Shown here piece after piece: positions 20,650 through 30,745 of a stretch of 64,000 nucleotides of DNA. How positions within the stretch are numbered: the first letter of the stretch is position 1; each line of letters opens with the position of its first letter. Where the stretch lies: positions 32,745,501 through 32,809,500 of the forward strand of contig JARKIP010000005.1 of assembly GCA_029990175.1 (NCBI GenBank), read 5' to 3'. Made by a program: the position numbers and the translations under genes. The DNA comes from Petunia secreta. Taxonomy: Eukaryota; Streptophyta; Magnoliopsida; Solanales; Solanaceae. The notes beneath the pieces are model-generated. The model was given only the letters and a program-made list of their open reading frames with translations, did no database searches and was not told the origin of the DNA.

Positions 20650-21468
20650 TTATGTACCAATTTGGAGCAAGTGTCCATCAACCCTATTTACCCCAACAAC
20701 AAACCTACTTCTACCCAAGTTTCGTATAGGCACATCCAAAGAAGAGCTTGAATGTCCAAGACTAGTATTACCATCAACTCGGGTTTTCGTTATCCCTCCA
20801 CTAGTGGCAACACCACTAGAATAACCTCCACTTCCCGTCACTCCCCCAACATTAGAAGTGTTGTTGAAAGTCAAGGAAGTAGTACCACTATGGAACCCAT
20901 AATTGCCTCTCGCCTTGGTTCCATAGCCCATAGCACCACTCCTACCACCACTACTAGAGCAATGCACCCCCATAACGGTAAGAGCAATACCATTTCTCCT
21001 TCCACCCTTCACATGGGAACTAGAAGATGCAAACCTCCCATTTCCCATCGAACAACCACCACCACCTCCCATACTATTGGAAGGTCCTCTACTACTTTCT
21101 TGCTCACCACAAGCAACATCAAGAGAAGGTGCAAATGAACAATTCTCATAATCAATCTCATCACCAATTCTCTCTACGTCACTATCATCATGCACAAATT
21201 CATCACAAGAAGAGTAAGTAGGGTCGTCATACCTTGAAGCGTCACTATCTTCATATTCTTGACTTGGGGCATAAGATTCTTCACATTCGTCTTCGCAAGC
21301 CCCATAGTCTTCTTCATCTTCATAATCAACATAGTGACCCGCTTCTTCATCATATGAGCCTTGGTTCCCCGAATAGTCATAGCAATACCCATCATCATCA
21401 CCATAGGAACCATAGTCTCCATCATCTCCACATGAGTCGTACCCTCCACAATCGTCATCCGAAGCCAT
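20650..21468 (-). CDS. Element F acidic Asp/Tyr/Gly-rich protein (272 aa)
   Basis: I chose the ATG at 21468 (MASDDDCGGYDSCGDDG); a TTG four codons upstream is less likely. The N-terminal third is dominated by Asp, Gly, Tyr and Glu in repeated GDDGDYGSYG-like units, with Cys residues. The middle has EDSDASRYDDPTYSSC, shared with E. The second half is Gly/Ser-rich with GGGGGCSMG, GYGTKARGNYGF and SRFVVGV. The frame is intact, unlike the E copy. It lacks capsid, zinc knuckle, protease, RT and integrase motifs. It is the only sizeable frame in the element, so replication would need all proteins from other elements. Role unknown. Confidence 0.72.
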   Translation of the reverse strand: MASDDDCGGYDSCGDDGDYGSYGDDDGYCYDYSGNQGSYDEEAGHYVDYEDEEDYGACEDECEESYAPSQEYEDSDASRYDDPTYSSCDEFVHDDSDVERIGDEIDYENCSFAPSLDVACGEQESSRGPSNSMGGGGGCSMGNGRFASSSSHVKGGRRNGIALTVMGVHCSSSGGRSGAMGYGTKARGNYGFHSGTTSLTFNNTSNVGGVTGSGGYSSGVATSGGITKTRVDGNTSLGHSSSSLDVPIRNLGRSRFVVGVNRVDGHLLQIGT

Positions 21469-22737
21469 AGTTGTAACCAAAGAGTTAAGGACCTCACAAG
21501 TTCACTCCCTCACGTGTATCACTCAAAAGATGTCACTCAATTTTCTTTCCACTCGTGTATACACTCAAGGTCGTTGGCTTTTGTGACCACACTCTATTGT
21601 TCTCACCACTCAAGCCTTTTTCCACTCAAGACCTTCTTGTCTCTTAGTAATCACAATGGCAAGATCAATCAACTAATGCACCCAAGTAATGGTTCGGAAG
21701 GGAGTTTAAGTGACTCGATGTACGTTAAGCACTTTGAAGTGAGGACTCGAATCAAAAGATACTACGGATCTTCTTTGAATTCTAGTCTCCTTCCTAGGCA
21801 CGATGATCCTAATAGCAATTAAAAGGCTAGCACTATTCAAGTAGAACGGTTACTCAAAGTAGCACTAACTAGATGTTATGTTATCAAACAAAGGGAAATA
21901 CCTACGAAAATCTACCCGAAACAATGCGTTCAGCACTCAGGAGGGGCGCCTGAAACTCAGGAGGGGCGCCTAGACTGTGCAGTGTTCCAGGCGGGGCACC
22001 TGGATCTAGGCGGGGCGCCTGAGACTTAGGCAGTAGCCAAGTCAGGCGGGGCGCCTGGCCTGAAGCCTTTCCCAACTCGTTCCAAACTCGTTTCAAGTCG
22101 ATTTTCAAGCTCCAAATCCGATGTTTTCAACTTGTTTTCACAATCCAATGATACCCAAAGTAGTTTTTGATCTTCCTTAACAAACCCCAATCACATTAAC
22201 ATCCAAACAATCAATCAATTTCAAGATTCAATGCCAAGAACTCAAGAACAAGGGGGTTTTTCAAAGGGTTTTCAAAATGGATTGTGATTCATCAAACTTG
22301 GTGTTATACATACTCAAATCCCACAAAATTGGTATCAAATCGTTTGTTTTTCAATGAAGTTCAATCCCCAATAATGAATTTCAATCAAGCATCAAGCCAA
22401 CCCAAGAATCAAGCCAAAATTCATCAAGAACAAGTTCATCAAGGGTTTAAGGGGTTTTGGGGTTTCAAATTTTCAAACTCCACCAATCCAAACAATTTTG
22501 GTATCCAAGTAACGGGAATTCAATCACGATCAAGAATCCATAACACCCATATCACAAATCATCCAATCCAACAAGATACACCAAATTTTTGTATTTTTCA
22601 ATTTTTCAATTTTTTTGTAATTTTCTCCTTTCTAATAACTTCAACAACAAGAAAAACTAAAAGAAGATACTAGGCATGAAGAATCAAGGGTCGGGGGTTT
22701 GTAGAAACAAAACCCGAGCCTTGCTCTGATACCAAAC
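21469..22737 (-). other. Element F 5' leader
   Basis: The primer-binding site is at 22723-22734 (gctctgatacca). Leader palindromes (ggaggggcgcct, aggcggggcgcct) lie at about 21940-22060; they match the right-hand 5' LTR type, not the left-hand 3' LTR. The conserved leader block is at about 21690-21860. This places the recombination point between this leader and the 3' LTR. Confidence 0.85.
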
Positions 22738-23570
22738 TGATGAGACTCAAAATCGCGGAAGCAAGTAAAGTAGAGGCGGAAGCAATTAAGACACGATAAC
22801 CAAGAAATAGGGATGGGGAAGGACAGAAAATAAAAGAAAAGAATGAATCAAACTAAAACACATAGATTGATTCAAAAGGGAGAAGAGACTTGAACCATTA
22901 AACGGGACTCACAATAGCGGTGATCCACCATGGATTCAACGTAAGAGATACATGAAGCCGAGCTTCAACAAGAATGGCCAAGCCTATTCTATCTTCTATT
23001 CTCTCAATTCTACATTAACTAACTTGATTGAAATGACTAAGGCTCCTATTTATAGTCTTTCCTAAGACTAGATAATAATGACATAAAAGTCCCCACAAGT
23101 TGGGGCAAAGTAATAAAGACCACGTAGGGTCAAACTAGTAATTAATACTAGGCTAAATAGAAGTCTCGTCTTGGCTTGTTCAGGGGGTAGGCGGGGCGCC
23201 TGGAGCTAGGCGGGGCGCCTGGGAGTTGGGCAGTGAGCTGGGAAGCCTCTGGCTAGGCGGGGCGCCTGAAGCTAGGCGGGGTGCCTGGCTTAGGCTTGTG
23301 TCAGGCGGGGCGCCTGAAGCTAGGCGGGGCGCCTGGCTTAGGCTTGTGTCAGGCGGGGCGCCTGAAGCTAGGCGGGGCGCCTGAGTACTGAGGCAGAATC
23401 CAATCCAGGTGGGGCGCCTGGCATGGGCGGGGCGCCTAGGCCTGCGACCAACTCCTCGACCTTCAAAATGTTCCCGAACTCTTCCCCGATGCTCTTGATC
23501 TCTCGTCCTTTGCACCCTCCAATCCCGGCTCTTGATGGTAAGTGCCTTAGGCTCGATTTGGGTCTCATCA
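22738..23570 (-). repeat. Element F 5' LTR (AGGCGGGGCGCCT family)
   Basis: This 833-bp LTR has 9-bp inverted ends TGATGAGAC/GTCTCATCA. Palindromes fill about 23186-23440. TATA (on the minus strand, near 23042-23050) is in ctatttatag. It does not pair with the LTR at 19547-20390. Confidence 0.9.
23255..23395. repeat. 48-bp tandem repeat in F 5' LTR, about three copies
   Basis: The unit holds two AGGCGGGGCGCCT palindromes joined by gaagct, then ggcttaggcttgtgt. Copies start at 23255, 23303 and 23351. Tandem duplication is one way the palindrome arrays have grown. Confidence 0.85.
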
Positions 23571-25684
23571 TGGCATCATCTCCTCGGGGTGCCCAATGCT
23601 CTCCTCCCTTGTAACTCTTGATCGTCACCTTGTGATGCAATATAAAATGGCCTAAACGACAACCATCAAAAGCCAAGCTCGAGAGCACAGGGGATACGAG
23701 TCAAGGCCTCCGGAAACATCTTGAAGATCGTGCATTGGAGCGCCAAGGACGGAGGAAAACAGGGCAGGAAACTGGGCAGCCCAAAACAGGGCAAAACAGG
23801 GGAACAAACTGGGAGCTCACTGCCTAAGGAAGAACTTTTGTTCTTCGCGATCGCGACAGCTTCTCACGCGATCGCGAAGAGTATTGCATTGGCCTGCGCG
23901 ACAGCGTGTCTTTGAGCGCGAAGGCGAAACTGAGGATGCTGAAGGTCGTGAAGATGATGGAGACCTGCGCGATCGCGAGCTTCCTAGCGCGATCACAATG
24001 CCTTAGAAGTTGCCTTGCGCGATCGCGAGCCTTCCTGGCGCGATCGCGATGAGGAGAGGATGATCAGCGAGGCAGAATCAGTTTCAGGGGCATTTTTTGT
24101 CCAATATCCAATGTAAATGTATATATAGCATATTAACTCTTCATTTTCATTAGTTAGCCATTGTTTAGAAGATAGAAATTGAGAGAGAACATTGAAGAGG
24201 CCGAGCCCTTCTTGTTTGAGCCCGAGGCTCGTGTATGTCTCGACTTGGAACCTATGGAGATCGACACCTAGTTTGATTCCATTGTAAGGTTCGAGTTTCC
24301 CTTCTCCCTTTTGAATTCAATTAACGTTAGTGAATTGAATTCGATTCTTTCTTCTATTTCTTGCCTTCCTACTCTCTAACTTCTCGATATCCTAGATATC
24401 TCGTATCTTGTTTTTATCGCTTCCGCATATTTGTATCGTGTTTAGCTTCCGCGTATTTTCCATTGCATCACCTTGACATAGGTCTCTTCCAAGATCTCCC
24501 TTGCCTTAACATGGAGCTTAGAACCTACAAGCAACGACAAGCAAACACAAGAACTCCTACTTTGAAAGGAGGTTAGTGCAAGAAGTGTGGAAAACACACT
24601 CTTGTGATATAACCAAGCATCAATTAAAAGCACAAATATCAAGTCTCCAAAGAGAACAAAAAGTACTTGGTTAAAGATCATCATGCATCTAACACAATAG
24701 TGATCATATAAGCCATGGGGATATGAAAAATGCAAGATCAAGCTATCAAAATCCCCTTGAACCTTGAGTTCAAGATCAACAAACCAATCAATCCTCAGGG
24801 TGTGATCAACAAGTGGAGTGGAGTGAGTCAAATAACTCAACATGCAAGTAACATCAAGTACTCCACTCCCCTTCTTTAGAGCATACTTACTCACACCAAG
24901 GGATTCCTTTTCACCTCCAATTTCATCACCTAAGCAACCCTTCTCAAAAGACAAGCTCTCAAGGAAGGCATTGATGATAGATTCTTCTTCATCATAACCC
25001 CAACTAGCATTAGTAGGGTCACTCAAAGAACCATCTACCTCACCCAAATTCTCAAATAATGGGTTGCCTAAGGAATCAATTCCTTTACACCATGGGGGTT
25101 CCAATTGGCTATTCACCCTAGTCCGATACAAGTCATTACCACTAATGAGAATGCCTTCAAACAATGGATTAGTGTAAATATGCAACTCTCTATCATGATC
25201 AAGCATAGACAAGTTTTCAAGACTAGGTTCACTTGAGGAGTCATCGTAGACAACCTTGTCCAATTCATGCAATTTGGACTCCTCAAGGTCAAGACCATCC
25301 TTACCACAACACATTGGTCCACCAAATAGAAGCATATCAATTAGGGAATGATCAACTACCTCATCTTTCCCTATGTCAAAGGTTGGCGGTGTGTCATAGC
25401 AAAGGTCACAATCATGGTCAACTATCAAATCTACACTAGGGAAGGGTTCAATGAACAATGAGCTCACATTATGATGTGGCATAAAATCCCTTCCAACTAG
25501 TGTTTCACAAGCACACACAAGTTGACAACTAGACTCTTCACTAGTGGCATATTCACTAGATGCATCACAAGCTCCAACTAGTGTTGAGTCATTACAAGAC
25601 AAGTAGCTAGTGGGTTCATGAAAAGGTGAAGCAACACTTACATTTGTAGTACTCCCTTGATCACTCACAAGGTTTGAAGTGTCA
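23571..25684 (-). mobile_element. Element H: internal fragment of an accessory-module element
   Basis: This minus-strand fragment is split by a solo LTR (23633-24470). Left of it is F's 5' LTR, right of it is I's 5' LTR, both inserted into H. It matches the 3' half of the K reading frame closely. No LTR of H is visible. The single flanking copy of F's target would be TGGCA (23571-23575), and I's left target copy is TGTCA (25680-25684). Confidence 0.88.
23571..25684 (-). pseudogene. Element H accessory-module ORF fragment, split by solo LTR
   Basis: Reading on the minus strand from 25684, the frame runs without a stop to 24471: DTSNLVSDQGSTTNVSV, CDLCYDTPPTFDIGKDE, GGPMCCGKD, RTRVNSQLEPPWCKG, then a hydrophobic segment with IDAWLYHKSVFS and LHVKAREILEETYVKV. 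It continues beyond the solo LTR at 23632-23571 (TIKSYKGGEHWAP). Both ends are cut by insertions. There is no internal stop in the visible part, so it was coding when broken. As in B, it ends with a remnant of the integrase C-terminal region and shows no RT or integrase core. Confidence 0.82.
23633..24470 (+). repeat. Solo LTR, CGCGATCGCG family, in H
   Basis: This 838-bp LTR has TGATGCA/TGCATCA ends and perfect TSDs CCTTG at 23628-23632 and 24471-24475. It carries many gcgatcgc palindromes (about 23845-24060) and a TATA-like tatatata near 24120. It is the same family as F's 3' LTR. Solo LTRs arise by recombination between the two LTRs of one element. Confidence 0.94.
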
Positions 25685-26513
25685 TGATAAGACCCAAACC
25701 CCCTCAAGACCCTTCACTCGGAGTCAAGCCAAGTTGATCCAAGACACCCATCTTCATTTGATATGGAACGGTATGGAAGAAGGCTCCAAGACCAACTTGA
25801 AGACTATACTTTGGTGTGCCATGGATGGAGAACCTTCTAGTACACTTGACGAGACATCCGGAGCACGTTTGGAAGCAATTCAAGAGGCCACAGCACCAGG
25901 CGGACCGCCTACTCAACTAGGCCGGCCGCCTAGTTTTTGATCACTCTCTGGATCTCACTAGGCGGACCGCCTCTGTAGAACTCCCAGACCAGGCGGACCG
26001 CCTACTCCCTCAGCTTGCCAAGAATAGGCCGGGCGCCTAGTTGAAGTAGGCTGGGCGCCTACTTTGTGAAGGGGTGCGGGAATTGCTACTTTTTATGCTA
26101 TGTTTGGACAAGTATAGCCCTACGAGGCCTTTATGATTTTAACCCACTTTGGGGGTATTTTTGAGCTTTCATTACATGTAAGTGAAGTCTATAAATACTT
26201 CACAAACCTATGCAAACCTTAGCTTACCTTTGAATCTTATGAATGATGAATGGAGTTTATCTCTTTATTGAAGAAACCCTTCTCTTGGTTGCTTGAATTC
26301 ACTAGTGGAACCTAGTTGAGTCTTGAACCGAAAACCCGATCATTCTATTTGCGAGCCCCAAGTGTGGCTCGAGGGTAGTTGCATAGTGTAGGTCCTCCTT
26401 GACACCGATACGAGGGTATTATGGAACGAGTTCTCCATAGTTACTTCGTAGGGAGTTCGAGTAGTGTCTCGCTCTTTATCTTTATTTCCGCGTTTTGTTT
26501 TTGATTCTTATCA
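25685..26513 (+). repeat. Element I 5' LTR
   Basis: This 829-bp LTR has ends TGATAAG/CTTATCA. Near its start it can encode PFTRSQAKLIQDTHLHL, the tail typical of autonomous copies. Palindromes (aggcggaccgcct, aggccgggcgcct) lie at about 25896-26060. TATA (tataaata) is at 26190-26197. Confidence 0.92.
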
Positions 26514-27594
26514 TCTTGGTATCAGAGCAAGGCTCGGGTTTTGTTTCTACAAACCCCCGACCCTTGATTCTTCGTGCCTAGGTTGGTTTCTATCTTAGGT
26601 TCTTATTTGTTGTTGAAGAAAAGAAGAAAACACAAAAAAAATAGAAAAAGTTGAAAAACACAAAAATTTGATCATAGAATCTTGGTTTGTTGGACCTATT
26701 GCTTGATTGATATTGGGGTTTGTTCCTTGTTGGAAACCCGTTCTTTTGGTACCCTGAGCATCGAATTTGAAGTGGAAACACAAGGATTGAAAATTTGAAA
26801 CCCTTGAAGAACTTGAAAATTTGAAACCCTAGCTATATGAACATGGTGGAATGTTGAACTTTGATTGGGGTTTGATAAAATTGATTGGGGTTTGATCTCT
26901 GTGCTTGAAACAACATTGGGGTACCTTTGAATTGATAAAACAACGTGTGGATTGATGAATTTTTGGGTGCAAAACCAAGAAAATCGAGTTTGAACTGTGC
27001 TGGAACTTGCAGTAGGCGGAGCGCCTAGGGAAACGGGCGGACCGCCTGAATTTTTCTAGCTCTCTGGACTTTACAGAGGCGGACCGCCTACTTGGAGTAG
27101 GCTGACCGCCTACTTCCCTCTGCAGACACCAGGCGGACCACCTAGTCCAAACAGGTGGGGCGCCTACTTTGCTGAAAGTTGGGAATCGGGTAGTTTCTTC
27201 TAGGTTCGCTTGTTTTGTTGTTTGCATTGCTTCTAATTAGTATTATTAGAGTATAATCCTACTCGATTAGTACTAATTACTTCAAGCTACTAGGATCATC
27301 GTGCCTTAGAACGGAGACTAGAACTCAAAGAAGATCCGTAGTGCCTTTTTGACTCAAGTCCTCACTCAAAGTGCTTAGCGTTCCAATCGAGTCCTATTAA
27401 CTCCACTCACCCCGGAGTACATTTGGCTTTTGAGTCGAGTGATTAGGTTTAGGTTTGCTATTCAACTTTGTGAAGCTTTGAGTTCAAGCAAGAGTGAAAT
27501 AGCCATCACCACCATACGAGTGATCCGAGTGAACACAAGTGAGGGAGCGAGTGAGGCGTTTTAACTAACTCTTGTTTCTTTTCTTGTAGGTACA
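26514..27594 (+). other. Element I 5' leader
   Basis: The primer-binding site TGGTATCAGAGC is at 26517-26528. Palindromes (aggcggagcgcct, aggcggaccgcct) lie at about 27012-27165, the same type as its U3. The conserved leader block is at about 27230-27420. A splice-acceptor-like stretch with aactaac, a pyrimidine run and TAG ends at 27589, followed by GTACA and the gag ATG at 27595. Confidence 0.87.
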
Positions 27595-28746
27595 ATGGCC
27601 AACGAAGGTCAAGATTTCATCAAGGAGGCCTTGGCTAGCCTTCTTGCCAAGATGGATGTTATGACTCAAAGGATTGAGTCACTTGAAAAGGGTGCCTCAA
27701 GCACCCAAGGAGACCAAGGGACCCCGAGTGTCCCAATTGAAAAGGGGACCCCGAGTGTCCAAATTGAGACCGGTGAAGGCTCGAGTAGCCCTACCTTTAC
27801 CCCGGAGCAAGTTGTTGAATTGCTCGATCAACAACGGGTAAAGGAAGATCGAGAGAGAATTGAACGAACGGGCATTCCCCGTATCTTGGATAATCCCCCA
27901 AGACACAACCCATTACCAAGACCCATCCGAAACGTGCAACCTCTTGAGAAGTCGATGAAGCTCAAGAAGGGGAGGAAGTTGATTATGGTGACGATGTGTA
28001 TGGTTTGATGATCACTTTCAACCAAGACGTGGTATGAATTGGGGTCGTAATGTGGATCGAGGTAGGGGCCGAGGTCGAGGGCCACCTATGGGATTAGTTG
28101 GAGGGAATGCAAGGAGGGAGTATGGTGTAAATGAAGACCACTATGGGGGCCAACCGGAGCCATTCCGTGGGGGTCGTGACAACAACAACAATCTTAATAG
28201 TGTGAAGATTACTATTCCTCCTTTCAGAGGGAGTAGTGATCCGGTGGAATACCTTGATTGGAAGTTGTCCATGGAACGTATATTTGACACCAATGACATG
28301 CCCGAAGTGAAGAAGACTAAGTATGCTATCTCTACCTTTGAGTCCTTTGCTTCTACATGGTGGGAGTCGGTAAAGAGGAATAGAAGGAGGATGGGGATGG
28401 TTCTTAATCTTACTTGGGATGAATTGATCCGTGTGATGGATGAAAAGTACTTGACTAACCAATACCGAGTGGACCAACAAAAGCGTCTCTATGAATTGAA
28501 ACAAGGTTCCAAGTCGGTTGGGGAGTACTTCAATGAGTTTGAACAAGTCCGGATGACTCTAGACTTGGATGAGGAAGACAATGAGACGGCCATGATCCAT
28601 TTCAAAGGGGGCTTAAACCGAGACATAGCTTCACTTTTGAAGTTTCACAAGTACAATGATCACTACAAACTATTTGAGGATGCGGTTGAAGCCGAGAAGT
28701 GGCTCAAAGAGGAGAAATCCCTTCGCTACAAGAGTAATGCTATTAC
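27595..28746 (+). pseudogene. gag: Element I gag, 5' part, with frameshifts
   Basis: It starts at ATG 27595 (MANEGQDFIKEALASLLAK). A conserved N-terminal part is followed by two single-base deletions relative to K: one in the region coding LEQVVEAQE (near 27950) and one near 28005 (gtgtatggtttgatg). The frame from about 28034 gives RGRGRGRGPP, STWWESVKRNRRR and YELKQGSKSVGEYFNEF, the capsid-like gag core, until J interrupts it at 28747. The combined shift is two bases, so the protein cannot be made whole. Gag would form the virus-like particle. Confidence 0.88.
28742..28746. repeat. Target-site duplication ATTAC of element J (left copy)
   Basis: ATTAC precedes J and recurs at 35180-35184 directly after it, within element I's gag. 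Confidence 0.95.
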
Positions 28747-29486
28747 TGATAAGACCCAAATCGAGCAACCATCCAAAGGCACCATCCAAGGCCAAGGAAG
28801 AGCACTTCAAGGTCATGCATTGGGACGCCATGGAAAGAAGAGCATCCGAGACACAATTCGAAGTGTTTCAAGAAGCTTCAGGAAGAGGCGGACCGCCTAC
28901 GGATTGAGGCGGACCGCCTAAGGATTGCTTGCTCTCTGGATTCCAAGAGGCGGACCAAGGAGGCGGAGCGCCTCAGTGTGTGGGGCGGACCGCCTAAGGC
29001 ATGGAGGCGGGCGCCTCCCCCTGTGCGAGTTTGACCGGGTTTTGACTTTAAGTCGCTATGTAATTCCTAGTATGCCCTACGTGGCTTATGACTTTAGAAC
29101 CTATTTTAAGGGTATTTTAGGCCTTTCCTTATGTCTTGAATGAGGCCTATAAATACTCCATAGCTTAGCATTATTCCTTAGTTTTAGCTATTATGATGAA
29201 TGATTGATTGTCAATGACAATGTTCAAGAGTGGATTCTCTTTGAATGAAAACCCTTTGAGACGGTTTGAGTTTACTAGTGGATTCTAGTTGAACCCCAAA
29301 CCACCCCCGATCATTCTATTTGCGAGCCCCAGGTGCGGCTCGAGGGTAGTTGCATAGCGTAGGTGTTCTTGTCCTTCTCTCGGGGTGTAACGGAACAAGT
29401 TCTCCGTTGCTACTTGAGATTAGAGATCGAGTTACGTCTCGTTCCTCTTTATCTTTATTTCCGCGTTTCGTTTTTGATTCTTATCA
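28747..29486 (+). repeat. Element J 5' LTR
   Basis: 740 bp, ends TGATAAG/CTTATCA. AGGCGGACCGCCT and aggcggagcgcct palindromes lie at about 28886-29011. TATA (tataaata) is at 29148-29155. It is identical by eye to 34440-35179. Confidence 0.95.
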
Positions 29487-30745
29487 TCTTGGTATCAGAG
29501 CAAGGCTCGGGTTTTGTTTCTACAAACCCCCGACCCTTGATTCTTCGTGCCTAGGTCGATTCCTATCTTTAGTTTCTTGTTTGTTGTTATTGAAAGAAGA
29601 AAATTACAAAAAAATTGAAAAATTGAAAAATCTAAAAATTTGGTGTATCTTGTTGGTTTGGATGATTTTTGATATGGGTGTTATAGATTCTTGATCGTGG
29701 ATGAATCCCCGTTACTTGGGTACCAAAATTGTTGGATTTGGTGGAGTTTGAAAAATTGAAACCCCAATTGCCTTTAAACCCTTGATGAACTTGTTCTTGA
29801 TGAATTTTGGCTTGATTCTTGGGTTGGATTGATGTTGGATTGAAAACTTGATATTGGGGATTGAGCTTCATTGAAAAACAAACGAATCGGTACCAATTTT
29901 GTGGGATTTGAACGTATATAACACCTACCTTGATGAATCACAATCCATTTTGAAACCCTTTGATAAACCCTTGTGTTCTTGAGGAAGATGAACATGGTGA
30001 ATTCGTTGTTTTCGATTGGGGTTTGTTAAAAATCATTGGGGTTTGATCTTTGTGACCAAAAACAACTTTGGGTATCCTTGGATTGTGAAAACAAGTCGAA
30101 AACATCGGATTTGAGGCTTGGAAATCGACTTGAAACGAGTTTGAACTGTGCTGAAAAGTTGCAGAGGCGGAGCGCCTCAATTTAGAGGCGGAGCGCCTCA
30201 GCTCTTTGAGCTCTCTGGATTTCCTGAGGCGGAGCGCCTCCCCTGAAGAGGCGGAGCGCCTCCTCCTGTAGGTTTGCCCAGGGCGGACCGCCCACTTCCT
30301 GAGGCGGGGCGCCTACTTCCTGAAGCTTGGGAATTGGGTAGAAACTTCTAGGATTTCTTGTTTTGTTGCTTGCATTGCTTCCGGTTAGTGCTATTAGAGT
30401 ATAATCCTACTCGATTAGTGCTAATTACTTTGAGCTATTAGGATCATCGTGCCTTAGAAAGGAGACTAGAATTCAAAGAAGATCCGTAGTATCTTTTGAT
30501 TCAAGTCCTCAATTAAAGTGCCTATCGTCCCAATCGAGTCCCATTAACTCCACTCGCCCCGGAGCGCATTTGGACTTGATAAGTTGAGTGATTGAGTTGT
30601 GGTTCGTTGGTCAACTACTTGAAGCTTTTAGACTCAAACTTGTGTGAAATATCCATCCCCCACTAAACACGAGCGAGCCGAGTGAAACAATTGTAAGGGA
30701 GCGGGTGAGGTGTTTTGCTAACGTTTGTTGCTTTTTGTAGGTACC
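29487..30745 (+). other. Element J 5' leader
   Basis: The primer-binding site TGGTATCAGAGC is at 29490-29501. Two degenerate repeats around a GGTACCAA core lie near 29715 and 29890. The palindrome array (aggcggagcgcct and relatives) is at 30164-30312. The conserved block is at about 30380-30560. A branch-point-like gctaac, pyrimidine run and TAG end at 30740, followed by GTACC and the ATG at 30746. Confidence 0.87.
30164..30312. repeat. Leader palindrome array of J
   Basis: At least four AGGCGGAGCGCCT units, one gcggaccgcc and one aggcggggcgcct are spaced irregularly around gagctctctgga, a spacer also found between the palindromes of J's U3 (gctctctggattcc). Confidence 0.88.

Larger units (their letters stand above)
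19547..23570 (-). mobile_element. Element F: chimeric element with two unlike LTRs
   Basis: On the minus strand the order is correct: 5' LTR (22738-23570), primer-binding site, leader, short ORF, polypurine tract, 3' LTR (19547-20390). But the two LTRs belong to different families: the 3' one has CGCGATCGCG palindromes and TGATGCA/TGCATCA ends, the 5' one AGGCGGGGCGCCT palindromes and TGATGAGAC/GTCTCATCA ends. The left flank is E, the right flank is H, with no shared target duplication. This fits recombination between two related elements with loss of everything between, or an assembly error. Confidence 0.82.
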
